Below are positions 10,002 through 17,929 of a stretch of 64,000 bases of DNA, piece after piece. A program made the translations under genes and the position numbers. The stretch is from the NCBI GenBank assembly GCA_963593905.1, contig CAVBBL010000004.1, forward strand, positions 62,001-126,000, written 5' to 3'. Positions within the stretch are counted from its first letter, which is position 1; each line of letters opens with the position of its first letter. This DNA is from CAG-791 sp963593905. GTDB taxonomy: Bacteria; Bacillota; Clostridia; Lachnospirales; Lachnospiraceae. The notes beneath the pieces were generated by a model that made no database searches, had not been told where the DNA came from, and was given only the letters and a program-made list of their open reading frames with translations.

Positions 10002-10355
10002 TCAGATATAGTAGACCAGAATCCCGCACAGAATCAGGCACATGCCCACGACTTTGTTTCTGGTAAATTGCTCTTTAAAGAAAATCCGTCCCAGAATCAT
10101 GACCAGAATGTATCCCATAGTCTCTAAGACAGGCACATTCATGTAGGAATCAGAGAAACGATAGGCAGCAATGGTCAGAAGCATGGAGATAAAGAGCATG
10201 CCGTAGCCGCAGATCACGTAAGGGTTCAGATATTCCCGCAGGGGATTTTTGTAGGTGATGCCGGCGCTCTTTTTCAGCAGCATCTGGGAAGAGGAGGCAA
10301 TAGACTCCGAGCAGATCATGATAAGCAGCATGATAAAAAAAGAGGTATCTTTCAT
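10002..10355 (-). CDS. Small four-helix membrane transporter (EamA/SMR type, ArnE/ArnF-like)
   Basis: 117 residues with four hydrophobic segments and the typical C-terminal pattern ILVMILGRIFFKEQ followed by GMCLILCGILVYYI. It reads leftwards, against its neighbours. I choose ATG at 10355 because GGAG lies 6 bases upstream; longer in-frame starts have no site. It pairs with a second 117-residue protein of the same kind just upstream. Heterodimers of this size, such as ArnE/ArnF, flip undecaprenyl-phosphate-linked sugars, whereas SMR drug pumps are the alternative. The glycan context favours flipping of a lipid-linked sugar. Confidence 0.75.
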   Translation of the reverse strand: MKDTSFFIMLLIMICSESIASSSQMLLKKSAGITYKNPLREYLNPYVICGYGMLFISMLLTIAAYRFSDSYMNVPVLETMGYILVMILGRIFFKEQFTRNKVVGMCLILCGILVYYI

Positions 10356-10495
10356 TGTAATCTCCATTCCGCAGGTGCTTTGCACCGGAGGAATCGCAAA
10401 GCAAATTTCAGATTTGCTTTTGCGATCAGGGCTATTGGTGACGCCTGCGGCACCGATAGCTGTGCGAAAAACAATGAGAATCTTTGATTCTCATT
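10356..10495 (-). repeat. Hairpin-RBS element copy 3, minus strand, stems fully rewritten
   Basis: Read on the minus strand this holds four hairpins in the order A-B-C-D before the ribosome binding site. A pairs AATGAGAATC with GATTCTCATT (10473-10495). B pairs GCTATCGGTG with CACCAATAGC around the inner CCGCAGGCGT (10431-10460), the same inner motif as the other B hairpins. C pairs GATCGCAAAAGCAAAT with ATTTGCTTTGCGATT (10391-10427). D pairs GGTGC with GCACC (10374-10386). Almost no stem base matches the other copies, yet number, order and spacing agree. I regard it as the most divergent family member. Confidence 0.6.
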
Positions 10496-10607
10496 TCATA
10501 TCGAGGGTATTTTTCACACTAATCTCCATTTCTGAAAACTTGCCGGGAAGAGCTGGGGAAATTTCAAATGATCATCTTCCGGCAGGACAGTGGCCTCTGT
10601 GTGGCTT

Positions 10608-10961
10608 TTATTCCTTCGCGTCTTTATTCAGGATGATGACTCCGGCGATCACCAGCACGACACCGGCAATCTCCTTAGGAGTGATGCCGTTATGGAAGAT
10701 CAGAACACTCCAGAGAAGGCCCCACAGCAGTACCATGGCTTTATTGGCATAGGCAATGGAAATGTCGAATTTTTTGATGACCTGCTGCCAGAGCAGTGCA
10801 TAGACGGCCAGGATCATGACCTCCAGTCCGTAAAAAAGGAAATAGGAGAGAGACAAAAAGTCCTGTTTGGATGCAAAGTTGGCGACGACGCTGGTAATGC
10901 TGAAGATTATGACCACGCCCTGCAGCAGTAGAAGATCTTTCCAGGTGATTTTCTTTTTCAT
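10608..10961 (-). CDS. Small four-helix membrane transporter (EamA/SMR type, ArnE/ArnF-like), partner subunit
   Basis: 117 residues starting at MKKKITWKD, preceded by GGAG about 9 bases upstream. Four hydrophobic segments, with the last two (MVLLWGLLWSVLIFHNGIT and EIAGVVLVIAGVIIL) typical of EamA/SMR half-transporters. It is the first gene of a two-gene minus-strand unit behind a good promoter at 11007-11036. A pair of equal-sized but different subunits argues for a heterodimer. Lipid-linked sugar flipping is inferred from the locus, not visible in the sequence. Confidence 0.75.
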   Translation of the reverse strand: MKKKITWKDLLLLQGVVIIFSITSVVANFASKQDFLSLSYFLFYGLEVMILAVYALLWQQVIKKFDISIAYANKAMVLLWGLLWSVLIFHNGITPKEIAGVVLVIAGVIILNKDAKE

Positions 10962-11006
10962 AAGGGGAAGCTCCTGTGTTGTCGGTAGATTTTTCTGCCT
11001 TTTTAT

Positions 11007-11036
11007 ATTATAGTAGTACCGGGAAGTCAGATGCAA
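11007..11036 (-). promoter_or_regulatory. Sigma-70-type promoter for the ArnE/F-like pair
   Basis: On the minus strand TTGCAT (11031-11036) and a perfect TATAAT (11007-11012) are separated by 18 bases. The -10 box lies about 46 bases upstream of the start codon at 10961. Confidence 0.6.
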
Positions 11037-11090
11037 AAGTCTGAAATTTCCCTGCAGCATGTCCGGACGAAGACGGATACCGGGCAAATG

Positions 11091-11198
11091 CCGGGTCCTG
11101 CCGCCTGACTGGCGGATGGAAAGTGACGGTATGTATTTGCGCCGTGATGGCATGCGGCAGATATTCCTGAGGGGGAATCTGACGGTCTTATTACCGTC
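11091..11198 (+). promoter_or_regulatory. Hairpin-rich leader before SGNH gene
   Basis: Three to four short stems lie in series: CCGCC/GGCGG (11101-11115), a weaker ACGG/CCGT pair, and GACGGT/ACCGTC (11181-11198), then AAAGGAG. It does not share sequence with the hairpin-RBS family but has a similar layout of serial hairpins before a start codon. Relationship uncertain. Confidence 0.3.
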
Positions 11199-11228
11199 TC
11201 ATCTTATCACAAAGGAGTTAAGCAGCAA

Positions 11229-12341
11229 ATGGAAAGAGAACAGGACGAAGAATTTTATTTCGACGACTTCGATACAGAAAGCCCGGAGGGCAAGGAACCG
11301 AAGCGGAGAAGAAAGATCAATATCAATCTGATCCTGCTGGGAATCATCGGGGTGTTGGTGGTGATCATCGCCTATCGGCTGATTAAATGGAACATCGGCA
11401 CACGTTCAGACTATGATCCGGATGCAGTGAATACCAGCTTTGATGTGGAAGTACAGGATGTGATTATTCCGCTTTCCGAGGATAAGCTCCAGGGACATGA
11501 GGATGATGGCAAGACCACGATCCTTTGTCTGGGAGATGAGCCCTTTTCGGATGATCTGACAGAGACGGGGCTGGCAGGACAAATTGGCACCGTAGGCGGC
11601 GCAGATGTGATCGCCGCACCCTTCCCGAAGTCCAGAGTGGCCAGCTATAATGCACTGTATGACCCTTCCACCGAGCAGGGACTGGCGGATGTGTTTAATC
11701 TCTACTATGTGGCCAATGCCATCAATACGGGGGATTTCGAGGCTCTGGAGACCGCAGCTTCTCTGATGGGAGATAGCACTTACAGTTCTTCGGTGAACAT
11801 GCTAAAGAGCATTGACTTTAACGATATTGATATCATTGTGATCATGTATGATGCCTCGGATTACCTGACGTTATCTCCTGTGGATAATGCCAATGACGAG
11901 GATGATATACAGACCTATACCGGTGCGCTGAAGCGCTCTCTGGAACTGATTCAGGAGAAATATCCTTTCATTCGTCTGGTATTTATGTCCCCTACATTCG
12001 CCCAATATGTGGACGGGGACGGCAATTACCAGAATGGCGACACCACAGATCTGGGAAATGGCGCAATCCCTACCTACTGGGCAAGGGCTATCGATATATG
12101 TTCGGCGGCAGGTGTGTCCTTTATCGATAATTACTACGGCTCTGTTAACCAGAATAATCATGAGAGCTACATGACAGATAATATCCACCTGAATGAAGCC
12201 GGCAGAAAACAGATTGCAGAGCACTTCGTCAACAAGATCATCGATAATAATTATGCGGAGTATGATGTGACTGCAGCGGACGAAGCGAAGGGTGGGGGTA
12301 CATCTGACACAGAAAGCAGCACAGAGGAAACACAGGAATAA
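11229..12341 (+). CDS. Membrane-anchored SGNH/GDSL-like protein
   Basis: 370 residues: an acidic cytoplasmic N-terminus (about 35 residues), one membrane helix (about residues 36-52) and an extracytoplasmic domain. LCLGDEPFSDDL is a GDSL-like opening, but the usual nucleophilic serine after GD is a glutamate. A later SDN-type end appears as DNIHLNEAG (Asp and His). A Thr/Ser/Glu-rich tail closes the protein. It may be an esterase with an altered triad or a non-catalytic glycan-binding relative. AAAGGAG stands 11 bases before the ATG. It lies directly upstream of rfbC in the same direction. Confidence 0.75.
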   Translation: MEREQDEEFYFDDFDTESPEGKEPKRRRKININLILLGIIGVLVVIIAYRLIKWNIGTRSDYDPDAVNTSFDVEVQDVIIPLSEDKLQGHEDDGKTTILCLGDEPFSDDLTETGLAGQIGTVGGADVIAAPFPKSRVASYNALYDPSTEQGLADVFNLYYVANAINTGDFEALETAASLMGDSTYSSSVNMLKSIDFNDIDIIVIMYDASDYLTLSPVDNANDEDDIQTYTGALKRSLELIQEKYPFIRLVFMSPTFAQYVDGDGNYQNGDTTDLGNGAIPTYWARAIDICSAAGVSFIDNYYGSVNQNNHESYMTDNIHLNEAGRKQIAEHFVNKIIDNNYAEYDVTAADEAKGGGTSDTESSTEETQE

Positions 12342-12357
12342 CAGCCGCAGACAAGTT

Positions 12358-12433
12358 AAATCACATCGGAGAATTCGCCTGCGCGAATTCTCCTCGTGCA
12401 GCCGCAGTCAAGCTGCGGCAGAAAGAGGTAGAA
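12358..12433 (+). repeat. Hairpin-RBS element copy 4 (C and D) before rfbC
   Basis: C hairpin at 12362-12398 with inner arms GGAGAATTCGC and GCGAATTCTCC closed by CAC/GTG. D hairpin at 12401-12419 pairs GCCGCAG with CTGCGGC. Then AGAAAGAGGTAGAA and the rfbC start codon. All stems are intact. A and B are absent. Confidence 0.9.
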
Positions 12434-13012
12434 ATGGGTAAGATTAAAGTAGAAACCTGCGAAATAGAGGGACTGAAGGTGATTACACCTACCGTATTCG
12501 GAGATGACAGAGGGTATTTCATGGAGACCTATAATCAGAATGATTTTGCCGAGGCGGGGATTCCCATGAACTTTGTACAGGACAATCAGTCTGCCAGCAA
12601 GAGAGGTGTGCTGCGGGGACTTCATTTCCAGAAGCATTTCCCCCAGGATAAGCTGGTGCGTGTAGTTAACGGTGAGGTATATGATGTGGCAGTGGATTTA
12701 AGAGAAGGCTCTGCCACCTACGGCAAGTGGTACGGTGTGCTGCTCTCAGCAGAGAACAAGAAACAGTTCTTTATCCCGAAGAATTTTGCCCATGGTTTTC
12801 TGGTGCTGTCCGACTATGCGGAGTTCTGCTATAAGTGCACCGATTTCTATCATCCCAATGATGAAGGGGGACTTTTGTGGAATGACCCGGACATCGGCGT
12901 GGAATGGCCGCTGCAGGAGGGCGTTGCGCTGACTTTATCCGACAAGGATCAGAAGTGGAGCGGCATCAAGGCATATACAGAAGCAAAGAAGCAGGAGAAG
13001 GTCAGTGAGTAA
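12434..13012 (+). CDS. rfbC: dTDP-4-dehydrorhamnose 3,5-epimerase
   Basis: 192 residues, full length for the RmlC cupin family. Visible motifs are DDRGYFMETYN (substrate binding), VLRGLHFQ (catalytic His) and FYHPNDEGGLLWNDPDIGVEWP at the C-terminal end. It converts dTDP-4-keto-6-deoxyglucose to dTDP-4-keto-L-rhamnose in the cytoplasm. The other dTDP-rhamnose genes (rfbA, rfbB, rfbD) are not in this window. Its last codons overlap the GTG start of the ABC permease by 8 bases, so translation of the two is probably coupled. This supports a rhamnose-containing polysaccharide. Confidence 0.95.
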   Translation: MGKIKVETCEIEGLKVITPTVFGDDRGYFMETYNQNDFAEAGIPMNFVQDNQSASKRGVLRGLHFQKHFPQDKLVRVVNGEVYDVAVDLREGSATYGKWYGVLLSAENKKQFFIPKNFAHGFLVLSDYAEFCYKCTDFYHPNDEGGLLWNDPDIGVEWPLQEGVALTLSDKDQKWSGIKAYTEAKKQEKVSE

Positions 13013-14015
13013 AACCAAAAACCTTTCCGCACAGGGAAAAAAGAAAGTACATATTGCAATCGCGTGGATCTTGGCTGCCCTGTTGGCAGCTATGGTTCTG
13101 CTGCACCATAACCCGCTGGAGGATGCGTATACAGCGAATCTGAAGAAATTTTCAGGCTGTGCGCTTCTTACAGTGGGTATCCTTGTTTTCACATTCTTTT
13201 ACGACAAGCTGGCGGTACTGCCACAGGAACTTTGGCAGAACCGACGGCTTATCTGGCGTTTATCCAAAAATGACTTTCGCAAGCGCTATGCCGGTTCCTA
13301 CTTCGGTGCAGTCTGGGCACTGGTGCAGCCTGTGATCACCGTAGTGATGTACTGGATTGTTTTTGACAGGATCTTCCACACGAGACAGCAGATGGTGGCC
13401 GGGGGCATGGATGTGCCTTATGTGCTTTTCCTGACTGCTGGACTGGTGCCCTGGTTCTTTTTCTCCGATGCCATTTCCAGCGGCACGGCGGCACTGCTGG
13501 AGTACAACTATCTGGTCAAAAAGGTGGTCTTTAAGATTAGCATCCTTCCTATCATCAAGGTCATCGCAGCATTTTTTATTCATGTGTTCTTCACAGCGGT
13601 GCTCCTTTTGATCGCAGTGCTTTACGGCTACACGCCCTCTTTATACTGGCTGCAGCTGATTTATTATTCTTTCTGTGAATTTATTTTCGTGCTGGCACTT
13701 TCCTACACCACCTGTGCAGTGGTTGTATTCTTCCGGGATCTGCAGCAGCTGATCGGCATCATTCTGCAGGTAGGTATGTGGGCTACGCCTATTCTGTGGA
13801 ATATTGACATCCTCAGCGACAAGATGAAGTTTTTGATCAAGCTCAATCCCATGACCTATATCGTGTTGGGATACCGGGGCTCGATCTATGAGGAGCAGCT
13901 ATTCTACAGCCATTTTTATTCCTCTGCTTATTTCTGGATCGTGACGATATTGCTTTTCTGCATTGGCTCTCTGATCTTTAAAAAGCTGAAGGTACAGTTT
14001 GCAGATGTCTTATAG
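13005..14015 (+). CDS. Polysaccharide ABC exporter, permease (Wzm/TagG-like)
   Basis: 336 residues starting with GTG, preceded by GGAG and overlapping rfbC. Two extra hydrophobic segments occupy the first 70 or so residues, ahead of the usual ABC-2 permease core that starts at NDFRKRYAGSYFGAVWALVQP. Six membrane segments follow. The family exports lipid-linked teichoic acid, O-antigen or rhamnan chains. The ATPase partner is the next gene. The N-terminal two-helix extension is longer than in typical Wzm proteins and may be a species- or group-specific addition. Confidence 0.9.
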   Translation: MSKTKNLSAQGKKKVHIAIAWILAALLAAMVLLHHNPLEDAYTANLKKFSGCALLTVGILVFTFFYDKLAVLPQELWQNRRLIWRLSKNDFRKRYAGSYFGAVWALVQPVITVVMYWIVFDRIFHTRQQMVAGGMDVPYVLFLTAGLVPWFFFSDAISSGTAALLEYNYLVKKVVFKISILPIIKVIAAFFIHVFFTAVLLLIAVLYGYTPSLYWLQLIYYSFCEFIFVLALSYTTCAVVVFFRDLQQLIGIILQVGMWATPILWNIDILSDKMKFLIKLNPMTYIVLGYRGSIYEEQLFYSHFYSSAYFWIVTILLFCIGSLIFKKLKVQFADVL

Positions 14016-14152
14016 TCTTATAGGATGAAGACCTTGGATTATTTGCAGAAAAAACGGATCCCACCGGGCATTCATAATCAGAAAATTTACGTTCAAAGGC
14101 CCGGAGAATCGGCGGTGGGGCCGACATAAACAGACAGGAAAGAACAGCAATC

Positions 14153-15496
14153 ATGGAAGAAAGAGAAATTGCGATTCAGGTAAAAGACCTGAGTAAACGA
14201 TATAAGCTCTATGATCACAACAGAGATCGGGTCATCGATGCCCTGGGACTATCCAGAAAGCCTCATTACCGGGAGCACATGGCATTAGACAAGATCAATA
14301 TGACCATCCATAGAGGGGAGACAGTGGGTATTATCGGCACCAACGGATCCGGTAAGTCTACGATTCTGAAAATTATTACCGGTGTGCTGAATCAGACCTC
14401 CGGCGAGGTTATCGTCAACGGCCGTATTTCAGCACTCTTAGAGCTGGGCGCCGGTTTTAACATGGAGTACAACGGCATTGATAATATTTATCTGAACGGC
14501 ACCATGATCGGTTTCTCCGAAAAGGAAATTGAGGAGAAAATGGATGCGATCCTGGAATTTGCGGACATTGGCGAGTATGTCTATCAGCCGGTCAAGACCT
14601 ATTCCAGCGGTATGTTCATGCGTCTGGCCTTTGCCGTAGCCATCAATATCGAGCCGGAGATCCTCATCGTGGATGAGGCTTTGTCGGTGGGCGACGTATT
14701 TTTCCAGGCAAAGTGTTATCACAAATTCGAAGAGTTTAAGCGAATGGGAAAGACCGTCCTTTTCGTAAGCCATGATCTGAGCAGCGTCAGCAAATACTGT
14801 GACCGGGTCATCCTGCTAAACCAGGGACACAAGCTGGGAGAGGGATCGCCCAAGGATATGATCGATATCTACAAGCAGGTGCTGGTGGGACAGTACGATC
14901 CGGAGAAAACCGCCGGGAGTGCTTCCGGTCAGGCGTCAGGTGCAGATGGAAAGCAGGAAGGCAATGGCAAAGCGGGGAATGCGGAGAGTGCGGAGAGTGC
15001 CCGGCAAGATCCTCTGGATGGTAAGAATCAGGAAGGAGAGGATTTAAGAAATCCCGATACTCTGGAATACGGATCTCAGAAAGCCACTATCACAGGCTAT
15101 TGCATCACCGATGATAAGGGACGGGAATCCACTACGATTCTGAAGGGCAAAGAGTGCACTGTGCACATGAAGGTACGCTTTCATACGGACATCAAGGCAC
15201 CGATTTTTGCCTTTACCATCCGCAATATCTACGGTGTGGAGATCAGCGGCACCAATACCATGTTTGAGAAGGCGTTTTTAGAGCCGGTAAAAGCCGGGGA
15301 AGAGAAGCGAATCTCCTTTACCCAGCGGATCGATCTCCAGGGCGGGGAATATCTGATCTCCCTGGGCGTCACAGGCTATGAGGGAGAAGAGTTCACGGTT
15401 TATCACAGATTATATGATGTGATGAATCTGACAGTGGTGTCGGACAAAAATACGGTGGGATATTACGATATGAATTCTCAGGTCACCGTAAAATAA
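14153..15496 (+). CDS. Polysaccharide ABC exporter, ATPase with C-terminal glycan-binding domain (Wzt-like)
   Basis: 447 residues. ATPase domain about 1-245 with Walker A GTNGSGKST (62-70), signature YSSGMFMRL, Walker B ILIVDEA and switch His in VSHD. A low-complexity Ser/Ala/Gly/Glu linker covers about 250-300. A beta-rich C-terminal domain (about 305-447) matches the Wzt carbohydrate-binding type. In E. coli O9a such a domain recognises the modified end of the finished chain. The next gene encodes a possible end-modifying enzyme, so the same export logic may operate here. About 140 bp separate it from the permease gene. Confidence 0.9.
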   Translation: MEEREIAIQVKDLSKRYKLYDHNRDRVIDALGLSRKPHYREHMALDKINMTIHRGETVGIIGTNGSGKSTILKIITGVLNQTSGEVIVNGRISALLELGAGFNMEYNGIDNIYLNGTMIGFSEKEIEEKMDAILEFADIGEYVYQPVKTYSSGMFMRLAFAVAINIEPEILIVDEALSVGDVFFQAKCYHKFEEFKRMGKTVLFVSHDLSSVSKYCDRVILLNQGHKLGEGSPKDMIDIYKQVLVGQYDPEKTAGSASGQASGADGKQEGNGKAGNAESAESARQDPLDGKNQEGEDLRNPDTLEYGSQKATITGYCITDDKGRESTTILKGKECTVHMKVRFHTDIKAPIFAFTIRNIYGVEISGTNTMFEKAFLEPVKAGEEKRISFTQRIDLQGGEYLISLGVTGYEGEEFTVYHRLYDVMNLTVVSDKNTVGYYDMNSQVTVK

Positions 15497-15635
15497 AACG
15501 CAGGCAGCGCACAAAAGACAGGCGGCGCGGCAGAGGGAGCATGCCGCCTGCTTATGTCTGTAAAAATGATCTGCTGCCAGTAGGATAAAACAGCAAGAAA
15601 ACAGCAGGAAAGAAAAGAGGGAAGAGGAGGCAGCT

Positions 15636-17765
15636 ATGGGGGTCCCGGAAAATAAAGAGGAGAAAATTGGCGGGGTCTTACTGGATTTCTCTCATTATCC
15701 CGGCGAGGATTTTTATTGTGACGGCGCAGTAGAGGAAGAAATCTTGGAATTGGCAAAGACATATGCACCTTCTGAATTTCCGTCCCTGATCCAGGAAAAG
15801 AAGAGCTGGGAGGTGCTTTATCACCTCTCGCCTGTCCGCGGAAATATCGTGCGCTGGATTCCTTTTACCGGAAAGGAAAAGGTACTGGAGATCGGCGCCG
15901 GTCCGGGGGCTATCACCTCAGCGCTGGCAGAGGAAGTGGCACAGGTAGAGTGCGTGGAGCTTTCTGCCAAACGATCCCGTATCAATGCCTGGCGCAATAA
16001 AGACAGGGACAATATTACCATCCATGTGGGCAATTTTGCGGACATAGAGCCTTCCCTTCCGGATGATTATGATTACATTCTGCTGATCGGCGTGCTGGAA
16101 TATGCCCAGGTGTATCTGGATAAGGGAGCGGATTCTTTCCGGGAGGAGATCACCAGACTGCTGCCCCATTTGAAGCCGGGCGGACGATTGGTCATCGCCA
16201 TTGAGAACCGGTTGGGACTTAAATATTTTGCAGGCTGCCGGGAGGATCACACCGGTCGTTACTTTGACGGTATCGAAGATTATGCAGATGCGCAGCTGGC
16301 AGTACATACCTTTTCAAAGCCTGCATTGGAGAAGCTTTTTGCATCCTGCGGGATTACGGATGCGCATTTTTATTATCCTTATCCGGATTATAAGTTTCCC
16401 AGCACGGTCTATTCGGAGAAAAGACTGCCGGATGCCAGCGAGCTGACGGACAACATCCGGAATTTTGACAGAGACAGACTGCTGCTTTTTGATGAGAAAA
16501 AGGCCTATGACGGTCTGACACAGGACGGTCTCTTTGAACTTTTTTCCAACTCATTTGCGGCGGTGATCGGACCGGCACTGCCTGTGGAATACTGTAAGTT
16601 TTCCAATGACAGGGCAGAGAAATTTCAGATCTATACCCAGCTGCGAACAGACAAGGACGGCCGCAGAGAAATTGTGAAAAAGCCTGCGACCGAGGCGGCA
16701 ATTCCCCATGTGTGCAGGATGGCAGAAGCCTGCAGGAGATTAAAGGAGCGTTATGCAGGAGGAAAACTGCAGATTGCAGACTGTCGGATCGAGGAAGGGG
16801 ACAGGCCGGCGGCAGTCTTCCCGTATGTGACAGGCAGACCGCTGGAGGCGTTGCTGGACGAGTATTTGGTACAGGGGAATCAGGATGGATTCCTTGCTTT
16901 GCTGCGGGAATTTTATGAACGCACCGGTTATCATGACGAGGCGGATTTCGCAGATTATGACATGACCTTTCAGAATATCCTGGTGGATGGAGAGGTCTGG
17001 AGTGCCATTGACTACGAGTGGGCCAGAGAGGGACAGATGTCCGGCGAAGAGCTTCTCTTTAGGGCATTGTATTGCTATTGCCTGGAAAAGGAAGAGCGCA
17101 GAGAGCTGCCTCTGGAGAAGTTATTGGCAGAGTTTGGTATAACGGCGGCGCAGATCGAGGAGTGGAAATTAAAGGAACCGGCTTTTCAGGAGCATGTCAC
17201 CGGAGGCAGGACGCCTCTGGGAGAACTCCGGGCACAGATCGGCGGCGACGTGATCATCCCCGCGGAACTGATCAGAGAGAATCCGGCGCTTCTGGAAGAA
17301 GAGCTGGCTAAAGAAAAGGAAAAAGAAGAACAAAAAGAAGAGAAACCGGGCCTTTCCAGTGTGCAGGTCTATTATGACCGGGGAAATGGATTTTCGGAGG
17401 AGGACTCTTTCTTCCTGAAGCAGCACTATGAGGAAGAGGGAATCATCCGTTTTACATTGGAAATCCCCGGTGATGTGCACAGTTTGAGGATTGATCCCGC
17501 AATCTGCCCCTGCATGGCCATGGTGCGGCGCATAGAAAAAGAGGGCATATCCTGCAGAGATATGCTGAAAAAAATTCGCCATAACGGAATACCGGCAGCA
17601 GGCGGATATCTTTTTACTACCTCCGATCCCTGGTTCATGTGGAACCTTGGCAAAGAACAAAAGAAAAATGCAGGCGGCAGGGGACAGTTGGGTGTGCTGA
17701 AGCTGGATTTTGAACTGCAGATGGCAGGCCTGCCTTCTACCATGGCACAGGCCCTTGTGAGGTAA
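15636..17765 (+). CDS. Bifunctional methyltransferase/kinase-like protein (WbdD-like chain terminator candidate)
   Basis: 709 residues, AGGAGG before the ATG. Residues about 55-220 are a class I SAM methyltransferase with motif I EIGAGPG (85-91), VELS and LLIGVLEYA. A second region (about 260-480) looks like a protein-kinase or aminoglycoside-kinase fold: VKKPAT is a possible ATP lysine, YDMTFQN holds a catalytic-loop Asp and Asn (about D442 and N447), and IDYEW holds a metal Asp (about D459). A charged Glu/Lys stretch near 555-570 could be coiled coil, followed by a further domain. The domain order and its place beside Wzm/Wzt resemble WbdD, which caps O9a polymannose with methyl phosphate. 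The homology is inferred from layout. Confidence 0.7.
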   Translation: MGVPENKEEKIGGVLLDFSHYPGEDFYCDGAVEEEILELAKTYAPSEFPSLIQEKKSWEVLYHLSPVRGNIVRWIPFTGKEKVLEIGAGPGAITSALAEEVAQVECVELSAKRSRINAWRNKDRDNITIHVGNFADIEPSLPDDYDYILLIGVLEYAQVYLDKGADSFREEITRLLPHLKPGGRLVIAIENRLGLKYFAGCREDHTGRYFDGIEDYADAQLAVHTFSKPALEKLFASCGITDAHFYYPYPDYKFPSTVYSEKRLPDASELTDNIRNFDRDRLLLFDEKKAYDGLTQDGLFELFSNSFAAVIGPALPVEYCKFSNDRAEKFQIYTQLRTDKDGRREIVKKPATEAAIPHVCRMAEACRRLKERYAGGKLQIADCRIEEGDRPAAVFPYVTGRPLEALLDEYLVQGNQDGFLALLREFYERTGYHDEADFADYDMTFQNILVDGEVWSAIDYEWAREGQMSGEELLFRALYCYCLEKEERRELPLEKLLAEFGITAAQIEEWKLKEPAFQEHVTGGRTPLGELRAQIGGDVIIPAELIRENPALLEEELAKEKEKEEQKEEKPGLSSVQVYYDRGNGFSEEDSFFLKQHYEEEGIIRFTLEIPGDVHSLRIDPAICPCMAMVRRIEKEGISCRDMLKKIRHNGIPAAGGYLFTTSDPWFMWNLGKEQKKNAGGRGQLGVLKLDFELQMAGLPSTMAQALVR

Positions 17766-17776
17766 TGGCAAGCTGC

Positions 17777-17929
17777 ATCAAAAGAGGCAAAATGCCAGAA
17801 AATGACTGATGTCATTTTCTGGCATTACATGGATGACGTGTGCGTCATCCATGAGTGATCGTATCGGAGAATTCGCCTGCGCGACTTCTCCTCACGTTGC
17901 CGCAGCAAGCTACGGCAAAAGAGGTAAAA
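17777..17929 (+). repeat. Hairpin-RBS element copy 5 (full A-B-C-D)
   Basis: Begins with a decayed D and its ribosome binding site AAAGAGG, then ATG 17792 opens a six-codon micro-ORF (MPEND, stop). Hairpin A (17792-17825) pairs ATGCCAGAAAATGA with TCATTTTCTGGCAT around loop CTGATG. B (17828-17853) pairs CATGGATGACG with CGTCATCCATG. C (17860-17896) has outer pairs CGT/ACG, where most copies have CAC/GTG. D (17899-17916) has one mismatch. AAAGAGGTAAAA follows, then the glycosyltransferase start. Confidence 0.9.
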
